From Prolixibacteraceae bacterium (GTDB taxonomy: Bacteria; Bacteroidota; Bacteroidia; Bacteroidales; Prolixibacteraceae): a stretch of DNA of 64,000 bases. Shown piece after piece: positions 58,224-64,000 of this stretch. The notes below the pieces were generated by a model that made no database searches, was not told where the DNA came from, and was given only the letters and a program-made list of their open reading frames with translations. The position numbers and the translations under genes were made by a program. Location: assembly GCA_023229575.1 (NCBI GenBank), contig JALNYZ010000007.1:62001-126000 (forward strand), given 5' to 3'. Position 1 is the stretch's first letter. Each line of letters opens with the position of its first letter.

Positions 58224-58284
58224 CCCGGGGTTCCGCTCCTTCGTCGCTGTACCCCGGGCTACAAATATGCCGCCACTACGTGGC
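58224..58284. repeat. CCCGGGG...CCCCGGG / GCCAC-GTGGC palindromic repeat
   Basis: CCCGGGG (58224-58230) and CCCCGGG (58252-58258) bracket TTCCGCTCCTTCGTCGCTGTA. They are followed by ACAAATATGCC and GCCAC-TAC-GTGGC (58272-58284). From general familiarity, this wording (ACAAATATGCCGCC) resembles dispersed intergenic repeats of Bacteroidota. A word tract GTTTCCCCG (58375-58444) follows up to the antiporter stop. No gene lies in 58077-58444. Confidence 0.7.
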
Positions 58285-58444
58285 TGGATTTGCGGTGGCG
58301 CTACATGGTGGTCTGGAATTTGGGATTGTGCAAATGCCAATTTCCACATTTTCATAATAATCCTAACTCCGTTTCCCCGTTTCCCCGTTTCTCTGTTTCC
58401 CCGTTTCTCTGTTTCTTTTCTTCACTCACCATTCTCCTCTTTCA

Positions 58445-60424
58445 TCACTGTTCTGCCATAAATTGCGCTGCTACGCCCGATATCTGTTCGGTTTTGCCCA
58501 AAAGATAGGCCACGTCCCCCTCGCTGAAAATCAGGGTTGGCCTTGGATGGTCTATGATCTTCTGTTCGCGTTTCAAGGCTACCAGGGTAATGCCGTATTG
58601 CTCTCTCAGCCGGCTTTCCGCCAGGGTCTTTCCAGTTATTTGTGCCCCTTGTGCGACCTCTATCGGGATAATCTCAATATCCGGAATATCCTTGGAGATA
58701 TTAAATTTAGTTGTACTCGTCTCCTCCATAAAGATCCCGTAATGATCGTTTCTGATCCTATCGATGGCTTCGTCGATCTCCTGTCTGGGCAACAAAAAAT
58801 TGGCCATTATCCGTTCAAACAGATCAATTGCCGTCTCAAATTCTTCCGGAATAACTTGTGTCGCACCTATTTTATAAAGCGCCTCAATGTCTTCGATGTG
58901 TCTTGTCCGGACAACGATGGAGGCATGTTTGTTCAACTGTCTGACCTTGTCGATAATCACTTTGAGTACATCTAATTTTCCGATGGAGATCACTACGATA
59001 TGGGCATTCCTGACCGAAGCTTTCTCCAGAATGGGGATGTTGAAGGCATCCCCATAGACGACAGTTTCACCTTTTGCCTGCCGTTGGCGGGCAATTTCAG
59101 GATCGAAAACGATGGAGACATAAGGGAGATTGTAATACTTGGCCATCTTCGAAAGATTCAGGGCGCGGGAATCTTTTCCTATGAGCACGAGATGGTTCTG
59201 GAGTATGGGTATATCTATTTGCTTCAGCGGAAAGAGTCCTTCGATCATCCATTGTGGAATCGGGAGTCTCAGGAGGAGTGAAGAAATTTGAGATCCGAGT
59301 TGAATGACAAATGGGGAAATTGACATCGTAATTATTGCCACAGCCAGGAAAAGCTGATACAAGTAGTTGTCAAGGATGGAAAAGTCTTTGCCAAGTTTGG
59401 CGAGAATAAAAGAGAATTCCCCTACCTGACTTAGCGCTACACCGACCAAAATAGTCCCTTTAAAAGTATGTCCGAGTAAAAAGGCGGTAAGTGCCCCCAC
59501 CAATATTTTTAGTATGACTACTGCGGTGACTGCAGCCATAATAACGGTAAAATGTTCGGCAACAAAACCCAGGTCCAGCAACATGCCTATCGAGACAAAA
59601 AAGAAGCTTGTAAAGGTATCCCGGAAAGTAATAAGATTGCCAAAAGCATCGTGGCTGTATTCCGATTCGGAAATCATCAAACCTGCAAGAAAAGCCCCAA
59701 ACGCGAGTGGCATTCCCATTTGGTAAGTCAGCAGGGCTACCGACAGACAAATAAGCAATACGATCATCATGAAGAGCTCCTGGTTTCGGGTCATGGCAAT
59801 TTTGTGCAGCAGTTTCGGCATCAGCCATCTGTTTCCTACGTAGAGGAATCCGATGATAAATACCGATTTGATTGCCAATAGGAAAAGCTGGCCACTATAG
59901 TCAATCTCACCTCCTCCCAGAAATGGGGTAAACAACATCAGCGGGACCAAAATAACATCCTGAAAGATTAGGATACCGAGGACAGTCCGGCCATAGTTTG
60001 AGGTAATCTCAGATCTGTCCTGCAGGATCTTCAGCACAACTGCCGTACTACTCAGCGCGGTAAGAAACCCGATAAAGAGCGATGACTTCCAGTTGAGATT
60101 GTATGTGTGCGTTAACAAAGTTGTTAGAAGGGTAGTAAGAGTAACCTGCAAAAAGCCACCCAGAAAGACCCTGCGACGGATTTTGAAGAGGTGGTTCAGG
60201 GAGAATTCCATCCCGATCATGAAAAGCAGAAGGACAACGCCAATCTCGGCCATCAGCTCAATTTCCTGGGGGGCCTTGATGATTCCCATCAATTTGGGAC
60301 CGACCATGACACCTGTAAGTAAATAGCCAATAATGGTAGGTACTTTAATCCTGGTAAACAGATAATTGACCAGGGATGAAAGTGCAAAAATGATGACAAT
60401 GTCCTTTAAGACTGAAAATTCCAT
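58445..60424 (-). CDS. cation:proton antiporter (CPA2/KefB type) with TrkA domains
   Basis: A 659-residue protein. The first about 380 residues are a 12-segment Na+/H+ exchanger domain (GYLLTGVMVGPKLMGIIK, FLTALSSTAVVLKILQD, FGAFLAGLMISESEYSHD). A TrkA-N Rossmann domain follows at about 405-520 (NHLVLIGKDSRALNLSKMAK, VYGDAFNIPILEKASV), then a TrkA-C domain at the end (EIIPIEVAQGAQITGKTLAE). TrkA domains bind nucleotides and gate K+ or Na+ exchange. It is preceded and followed by word-repeat DNA and is transcribed alone. Confidence 0.92.
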   Translation of the reverse strand: MEFSVLKDIVIIFALSSLVNYLFTRIKVPTIIGYLLTGVMVGPKLMGIIKAPQEIELMAEIGVVLLLFMIGMEFSLNHLFKIRRRVFLGGFLQVTLTTLLTTLLTHTYNLNWKSSLFIGFLTALSSTAVVLKILQDRSEITSNYGRTVLGILIFQDVILVPLMLFTPFLGGGEIDYSGQLFLLAIKSVFIIGFLYVGNRWLMPKLLHKIAMTRNQELFMMIVLLICLSVALLTYQMGMPLAFGAFLAGLMISESEYSHDAFGNLITFRDTFTSFFFVSIGMLLDLGFVAEHFTVIMAAVTAVVILKILVGALTAFLLGHTFKGTILVGVALSQVGEFSFILAKLGKDFSILDNYLYQLFLAVAIITMSISPFVIQLGSQISSLLLRLPIPQWMIEGLFPLKQIDIPILQNHLVLIGKDSRALNLSKMAKYYNLPYVSIVFDPEIARQRQAKGETVVYGDAFNIPILEKASVRNAHIVVISIGKLDVLKVIIDKVRQLNKHASIVVRTRHIEDIEALYKIGATQVIPEEFETAIDLFERIMANFLLPRQEIDEAIDRIRNDHYGIFMEETSTTKFNISKDIPDIEIIPIEVAQGAQITGKTLAESRLREQYGITLVALKREQKIIDHPRPTLIFSEGDVAYLLGKTEQISGVAAQFMAEQ

Positions 60425-60444
60425 GACGCAAAATTAAGTAAAAA

Positions 60445-60584
60445 GGATAAAGTAAAAAGGATAAAGTGGGGGACTCCGAAAGATAGTACTTCTTGCATTG
60501 AGTTATAAGTTATGAGTTATAAATTATATGCAAATATTGATCAGAGCGTTCTTTACTTTATCCTTTATCCTTTATCCTTTATCC
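60445..60584. repeat. GGATAAA dyad between the antiporter and glycosyltransferase genes
   Basis: GGATAAA occurs at 60445-60451 and 60459-60465; the inverted word TTTATCC occurs four times in tandem at 60557-60584. The centre contains a GAGTTATAAGTTATGAGTTATAA tract (split over 60500-60523). The right array overlaps the 3' end of the glycosyltransferase gene and encodes its final residues and stop. The layout parallels 1699-1863. Confidence 0.9.
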
Positions 60585-61531
60585 TTTGTTCTCCTGTCTA
60601 TCAGGTAATGGTTCCTTTCAGTGGATGTACGGGAAACCAGTTCCCCGAGGAACCCTGCAAGGAACAATTGGGTTCCCAGGATCATTGAGGTGAGGGCCAG
60701 GTAAAAATAGGGACTTTGGGTAACCCTTTCCACAAGAATTCCGTGAAATTGCTGGTATATTTTAAATCCGCCCAGCCATGCCACAGCAATGAACCCGAAG
60801 AGAAACATCATTGAACCCAGGGTTCCAAAGAGGTGCATCGGCCGTTTCCCGAAACGTGAGATAAAAGAGATGGACATCAGATCGAGGTAACCGAAGATGA
60901 AACGGCTCAATCCAAATTTGGTGGTGCCATATTTGCGCGCCTGGTGTTTCACCACCAGCTCACCGATGTTTGAAAATCCCGCCTGCTTGGCCATGTATGG
61001 GATGTAACGGTGCATTTCGCCATACACTTCAATACTTTTAACCACTTCGTTCCGGTAGGCTTTCAGGCCGCAGTTGAAATCGTGTAATTTTATTCCGGTC
61101 ACATTGCTGGCTGTCGCATTGTACAATTTGCTTGGCAGTCTTTTTGAGAGCGGATCGAACCTCTTTTTCTTCCAGCCTGAGACCAGGTCATAACCCTCTT
61201 CTTTGATCATTCGATACAATTCGGGTATCTCATCAGGGCTATCCTGAAGATCAGCATCCATGGTAATGACGACATCACCTGTTGCCTCCTCAAATCCGGT
61301 GTGCAGCGCCGCGGATTTTCCGTAATTTCTTCTGAACCGAACCCCCTTAACTGTTTCGGAAATAAGCGACTGCTCCTCTACCCATTTCCATGATCCATCT
61401 GTGCTTCCATCATCAATGAACCATATTTCGTAAGAAAAGTGGTGGGCTTTCATCACGCGGTCGATCCATGCATTCAATTCAGGCAAGGATTCCACTTCAT
61501 TGTACAATGGAACAACAACGGATATATCCAT
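60572..61531 (-). CDS. family 2 glycosyltransferase, DPM1/undecaprenyl-type
   Basis: A 319-residue membrane-associated GT2 enzyme: N-terminal ISVVVPLYNEVESLPEL, the nucleotide-binding WFIDDGSTDGSW, the DxD motif in VVITMDADLQDSPDEIPEL, and the acceptor-side block HDFNCGLKAYR. Two C-terminal membrane segments anchor it (LFGTLGSMMFLFGFIAVAWL; YLALTSMILGTQLFLAGFL). It probably transfers a sugar from an NDP- or UDP-sugar to a polyprenyl phosphate. It is encoded 58 bases after the DUF4199 gene on the same strand. The last residues, KDKG, come from the GGATAAA array. Confidence 0.9.
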   Translation of the reverse strand: MDISVVVPLYNEVESLPELNAWIDRVMKAHHFSYEIWFIDDGSTDGSWKWVEEQSLISETVKGVRFRRNYGKSAALHTGFEEATGDVVITMDADLQDSPDEIPELYRMIKEEGYDLVSGWKKKRFDPLSKRLPSKLYNATASNVTGIKLHDFNCGLKAYRNEVVKSIEVYGEMHRYIPYMAKQAGFSNIGELVVKHQARKYGTTKFGLSRFIFGYLDLMSISFISRFGKRPMHLFGTLGSMMFLFGFIAVAWLGGFKIYQQFHGILVERVTQSPYFYLALTSMILGTQLFLAGFLGELVSRTSTERNHYLIDRRTKDKG

Positions 61532-61589
61532 GGTCAGGTATTAAATATTTCAGTAATCTATTGAAGCAAGGATGAAAGATTGAGAAGCA

Positions 61590-62150
61590 TCATGAATTTT
61601 CGTATTCATCCTCTTCGTTTACAACGTCATAAAATGGATTTTCAGGTTCTTTTTTGAAAAAGATGGCCAGAATCAGCGAAAAAACAAAGCCCATCAACGT
61701 AATGGTGAAAACCTGCGCGAATGACATAATGCCGGGAGTCATAAATGCTTTCTGGGCGCCCAGCAATTTTTCGACCGTTTCGTCTTTATAACCCTGGGCT
61801 AGCATCTTTTCCTCCATGACAGAGAGCATTTTTTCAATCATTCCCGGTTCAATGAACTTGTAAAGGATGAAGGCAAAGAAGGCAAAGATAATCCCCCCAA
61901 AAACCGAGATAAGTGTTCCAAGTCCAAGTGCCCTGGAGTAGGGCATTCCCTCCTCCGTATTCAATCGTGCAAATGTTCGCATGGCATATCCAACACATCC
62001 AATAATGATCACATAGGTTAGAAAACCTGAGACTTCGGAAAATGGGTTACCGGATATATAAAATATCAAAAGGTTCAGAATGAGTGCAAGTCCAAGGTAG
62101 AGACCATACATCATGGAAAAATGGTTGACAGATTGGTGTTCTTGTTCCAT
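61590..62150 (-). CDS. DUF4199 family membrane protein
   Basis: A 186-residue protein with four hydrophobic segments (MMYGLYLGLALILNLLIFYI, GFLTYVIIIGCVGYAMRTFA, GLGTLISVFGGIIFAFFAFI, FAQVFTITLMGFVFSLILAI) and an acidic C-terminus. The arrangement and the adjacent glycosyltransferase gene match the DUF4199-GT2 pairs common in Bacteroidota. The function is unknown; a role with the polyprenyl-linked transferase is inferred from the conserved pairing. Confidence 0.82.
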   Translation of the reverse strand: MEQEHQSVNHFSMMYGLYLGLALILNLLIFYISGNPFSEVSGFLTYVIIIGCVGYAMRTFARLNTEEGMPYSRALGLGTLISVFGGIIFAFFAFILYKFIEPGMIEKMLSVMEEKMLAQGYKDETVEKLLGAQKAFMTPGIMSFAQVFTITLMGFVFSLILAIFFKKEPENPFYDVVNEEDEYENS

Positions 62151-62313
62151 ACGGCTTTGTGTTTCATATCAAATTGAGAGCAAATATATTCTAAATTTAG
62201 CAAAACATTTCCATAGCCACAAATTGGATCAAATATTTATACCTTGTTAACTGCTTGTATATTAAATTGGTGTGCCAAAAGCAATAAAAAATGGCAGACG
62301 AAGTTTTTTTTTA

Positions 62314-62344
62314 TTTGGTGCAAAACGATTTTTTCCTACTTTTG
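62314..62344 (+). promoter_or_regulatory. promoter of the SRP RNA gene
   Basis: TTTG (62314-62317), 19 bases, TACTTTTG (62337-62344), followed by GCGGCGGG. The predicted start falls at the 5' end of the SRP RNA fold (62349). This is the clearest -33/-7 promoter in the window and serves as an internal reference for the others. Confidence 0.8.
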
Positions 62345-62348
62345 CGGC

Positions 62349-62445
62349 GGGTAAGTCCTGCACGATCAGTTCCTGTCGAACTCCCCCAGGGTCGGAAGAC
62401 AGCAAGGGTAGATGGTCGTAGCGGTGCGATGCAGGTAGCTTACCC
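62349..62445 (+). ncRNA. ffs: small (4.5S-type) signal recognition particle RNA
   Basis: GGGTAAG (62349-62355) pairs with CTTACCC (62439-62445) to close a long hairpin. The apical part contains CCAGGGTCGGAAGACAGCAA (62386-62405) and the following GGGTA, which fits the conserved SRP domain-IV loop and asymmetric loop (GGAAG...AGCA) that binds Ffh. It is about 97 bases, without an Alu domain, as expected outside Bacillota. It is followed directly by tRNA-Thr. Ends are estimated from the closing stem. Confidence 0.88.
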
Positions 62446-62449
62446 ACTT

Positions 62450-62523
62450 GCCGAATTAGCTCAGTTGGCCAGAGCACGTGATTTGTAATCTCGGGGTCGT
62501 CAGTTCGAATCTGACATTCGGCT
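62450..62523 (+). tRNA. tRNA-Thr (anticodon TGT)
   Basis: Acceptor arms GCCGAAT/ATTCGGC, D-arm GCTC...GAGC, anticodon loop TTTGTAA (anticodon TGT) and T-arm GTCAG-TTCGAAT-CTGAC. CCA is not encoded. The anticodon stem has one non-Watson-Crick position (T-T). First of four tRNA genes. Confidence 0.93.
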
Positions 62524-62551
62524 CATCTTGTTCTTTGTTTACTTTATTAAT

Positions 62552-62634
62552 GGGGAGATACCAAAGCGGCCAACTGGGGCAGACTGTAAATCTGCTGGCG
62601 TATGCCTTCGTAGGTTCGAATCCTGCTCTCCCCA
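62552..62634 (+). tRNA. tRNA-Tyr (anticodon GTA)
   Basis: Class II tRNA with acceptor GGGGAGA/TCTCCCC, anticodon stem CAGA/TCTG with loop CTGTAAA (anticodon GTA), a long variable arm (TGGCGTATGCC) and T-loop TTCGAAT. Confidence 0.95.
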
Positions 62635-62688
62635 CTCAATGGTGCAGACTCAAGTTGTTCTGTATCTGCACTTTAATCTTATAACATT

Positions 62689-62761
62689 GCGGGAGTAGCT
62701 CAGTTGATAGAGCATTAGCCTTCCAAGCTGAGGGTCGCGGGTTTGAGTCCCGTCTCCCGCT
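62689..62761 (+). tRNA. tRNA-Gly (anticodon TCC)
   Basis: Acceptor GCGGGAG/CTCCCGC, D-arm GCTC...GAGC, anticodon loop CTTCCAA (anticodon TCC) and T-arm GCGGG-TTTGAGT-CCCGT. Confidence 0.95.
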
Positions 62762-62769
62762 CTGATTTT

Positions 62770-62841
62770 GCCGATGTAGCTCAGGGGTAGAGTACTTCCT
62801 TGGTAAGGAAGGGGTCACGAGTTCAATTCTCGTCATCGGCT
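62770..62841 (+). tRNA. tRNA-Thr (anticodon GGT)
   Basis: Acceptor GCCGATG/CATCGGC, anticodon stem CTTCC/GGAAG with loop TTGGTAA (anticodon GGT), and T-arm ACGAG-TTCAATT-CTCGT. In many Bacteroidota this tRNA order precedes the EF-Tu gene; here two tiny peptide genes and gapA follow instead. Confidence 0.95.
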
Positions 62842-62894
62842 CATTTTGGATTATTCCAATACTTTTTGACGATTGATAACCGAAATATCCTGCA

Positions 62895-63026
62895 ATGAAA
62901 AAAATCCTGGTTATTTTTTCCCTGTTGCTCGTGATAGCCATTCTGTTTGCACAATGCAAGAGCAGCGAATGTACCTATAAACCAAAAGCGGCCAAAAGTT
63001 CAAATGTCTGGCAGAAAAGACGCTGA
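62895..63026 (+). CDS. 43-residue Cys-containing exported peptide, paralogue 1
   Basis: MKKILVIFSLLLVIAILFAQ followed by CKSSECTYKPKAAK and a short basic tail. One N-terminal hydrophobic segment ends at a cysteine (C21), resembling a lipoprotein signal, although glutamine at the -1 position is unusual. A near-copy follows 56 bases downstream. The conserved features are MKK, the hydrophobic core, QCKS, CTYKPK and a Trp near the C-terminus. I do not recognise a family; below the size that most gene callers keep. Confidence 0.72.
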   Translation: MKKILVIFSLLLVIAILFAQCKSSECTYKPKAAKSSNVWQKRR

Positions 63027-63082
63027 TACTTTTTTGGCTGTTGGTTGACAAGATTCCTGGAAAGGAATAAATGGATTGACTG

Positions 63083-63211
63083 ATGAAAAAATCGCTTCTT
63101 ATAGTTTCACTTTTGCTGGTGGTAGCCATACTTTTTGTACAATGTAAAAGTTGTGGTTGTACATATAAACCCAAACCTGCCAAGCGGACAGGCACCTGGT
63201 CCTATCGTTGA
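63083..63211 (+). CDS. 42-residue Cys-containing exported peptide, paralogue 2
   Basis: MKKSLLIVSLLLVVAILFVQ followed by CKSCGCTYKPKPAK and a basic, Trp-containing tail. It is clearly homologous to the preceding 43-residue peptide (same spacing of hydrophobic core, C21, C26, TYKPK, Trp39) with one additional cysteine (C24). Conservation at protein level between tandem copies with different codons supports that both are expressed. A membrane-anchored or lipidated product with metal- or thiol-binding cysteines is possible; no function is assigned. Confidence 0.75.
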   Translation: MKKSLLIVSLLLVVAILFVQCKSCGCTYKPKPAKRTGTWSYR

Positions 63212-63395
63212 AAATTTCGCTTTTTTTGTTTGTACCCTTGATTTTCCGGATTCCATTCATGCCGGATCCTTATTTTATTTTCATCCCCCTTAACCGAAGG
63301 AAGCATTTCCTTACTTTACCTCTCTTTTACGTTAACAATTTGTAAAAAGAGATCCCTACAGATAGTCAAAGATTCAGATTTTGAATTTATATCAT

Positions 63396-63403
63396 TATCT
63401 TTG
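63396..63403 (+). promoter_or_regulatory. candidate -7 element of gapA
   Basis: TATCTTTG fits TAnnTTTG, 56 bases before the gapA ATG. No TTTG at the expected -33 distance is seen. The 63212-63395 interval holds no other recognised feature. Confidence 0.45.
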
Positions 63404-63459
63404 CAGAGCATTACAAAACAGATATTTTGTACTTCTATAATTCTCTAAACGAATAGATT

Positions 63460-64000
63460 ATGTCTAAGATTAAAGTTGGTATTAACGGTTTCGGTCGGAT
63501 TGGCCGTTTGGTATTCCGTGCAGCCGTTGAAAAAAACGATGTGGAAATTGTTGGAATCAACGACCTCATCGACGTTGACTACATGGCTTACATGCTAAAA
63601 TACGACTCCACACACGGTCGTTTTAAAGGTACAGTCTCAGTTGAAAACGGGTTTCTGGTTGTGAACGGTAAAAAAATCCGTGTAACATCTGAAAAAAATC
63701 CGGCAGATTTGAAATGGAACGAGATTGGTGCTGAGTATGTTGTTGAATCAACAGGCCTTTTCCTGGACAAAGAGAAATGTCAGGCCCACCTCACTGCCGG
63801 AGCAAAAAAAGTTATCATGTCAGCCCCTTCAAAGGATGATACCCCAATGTTTGTAATGGGTGTTAACCAGGACAAATACACCAAGGAGATGAACTTCGTT
63901 TCCAACGCTTCCTGTACAACCAACTGTCTGGCCCCCATCGCCAAAGTATTGCACGATAATTTTGGTATCATCGAAGGCTTAATGACCACCGTACACGCTA
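63460..64000 (+). CDS. gapA: glyceraldehyde-3-phosphate dehydrogenase, 3'-truncated by window edge
   Basis: 180 complete codons are visible from the ATG at 63460. The NAD-binding fold begins SKIKVGINGFGRIGRLVFRA and includes GINDLIDVDYMAYMLKYDST. The catalytic cysteine lies in SNASCTTNCLAPIAKVL, the hallmark of phosphorylating GAPDH. The aspartate of DLIDVDYM favours NAD over NADP. The reading frame remains open at the window end. Glycolytic; transcribed alone as far as can be seen. Confidence 0.95.
   Translation, partial: MSKIKVGINGFGRIGRLVFRAAVEKNDVEIVGINDLIDVDYMAYMLKYDSTHGRFKGTVSVENGFLVVNGKKIRVTSEKNPADLKWNEIGAEYVVESTGLFLDKEKCQAHLTAGAKKVIMSAPSKDDTPMFVMGVNQDKYTKEMNFVSNASCTTNCLAPIAKVLHDNFGIIEGLMTTVHA

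Noticed and set aside
62636..62959. 107-codon minus-strand frame across tRNA-Gly and tRNA-Thr
   Set aside because: It is antisense to two tRNA genes; such frames are common artefacts of tRNA sequence.

Overview
The window looks like chromosomal DNA of a Bacteroidota bacterium, probably a Bacteroidales/Marinilabiliales-type environmental member. The grounds are gene content (OmpP1/FadL, DUF4199 next to a family 2 glycosyltransferase, M13 peptidase, DUF4369-TlpA protein, DUF1080, DUF6364-type antitoxin), weak or absent Shine-Dalgarno sites, and promoters of the TTTG / TAnnTTTG type. The best promoter sits exactly ahead of the SRP RNA gene. The species cannot be named from this sequence alone.

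Layout. 1-4.3 kb: minus-strand L-rhamnose operon (symporter, isomerase, class II aldolase, then a truncated DUF1080 gene). 4.6-6.5 kb: queuosine genes (precursor transporter, queC, queF) behind a candidate preQ1-I riboswitch. 6.5-7.4 kb: a small GIY-YIG nuclease gene bracketed by arrays of one REP-like palindrome in opposite orientations. 7.5-14.2 kb: enolase, a carboxypeptidase-regulatory-like protein, a patatin/BamA-type phospholipase and a PBP4-type carboxypeptidase. 14.2-26.7 kb: a complete branched-chain amino acid operon (ilvD-ilvB-ilvN-ilvC-leuA-leuC-leuD-citramalate-synthase-like-leuB), preceded by a leader peptide with 11 consecutive Ile/Leu/Val codons and an intrinsic terminator, which is a textbook attenuator. 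26.8-30.1 kb: a broken SGNH hydrolase gene, a HEPN/MNT pair, a DUF2975/HTH pair and about 0.9 kb of repeat-rich non-coding DNA. 30.1-38.4 kb: sugar-associated genes (MFS transporter, TlpA-type lipoprotein, hydroxypyruvate-isomerase-like protein, GH67-like protein) and aminopeptidase P. 38.4-42.1 kb: an AT-rich island with a membrane thioredoxin, a second MNT/HEPN pair in the opposite gene order, and a DUF6364/PIN toxin-antitoxin pair. 42.4-58 kb: M13 peptidase, purple-acid-phosphatase-like protein, MFS transporter, YdiJ-type flavoprotein, NrfD plus cytochrome c plus VIT1-type genes, an AI-2E family permease and an OmpP1 porin. 58-64 kb: KefB-type antiporter, glycosyltransferase and DUF4199 genes, SRP RNA, four tRNA genes, two tiny paralogous Cys-containing peptides, and the start of gapA.

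The non-coding DNA is the most unusual part. Four repeat systems coexist: (i) the CCTTCGACARGCTCAGG palindrome, arrayed around the GIY-YIG gene and also scattered inside the ilv/leu operon; (ii) a 67-113 bp repeat found three times, each time between a preceding gene and a toxin-antitoxin-like module on the same strand, which suggests cassette-like modules; (iii) a class of intergenic tracts built from reiterated 7-9 bp words (GGATAAA, ATGAGTTA, CTTTGTG, CTATGTG, GACGGAG, GAAACGGGG), usually starting at or within a stop codon and often arranged as two inverted arms; (iv) GCGATT/GCGGTT palindromic units, two of which share a 300 bp MITE-like element. Candidates for a previously undescribed system are (i) and (ii) as mobile modules and (iii) as a class of post-stop-codon dyads.
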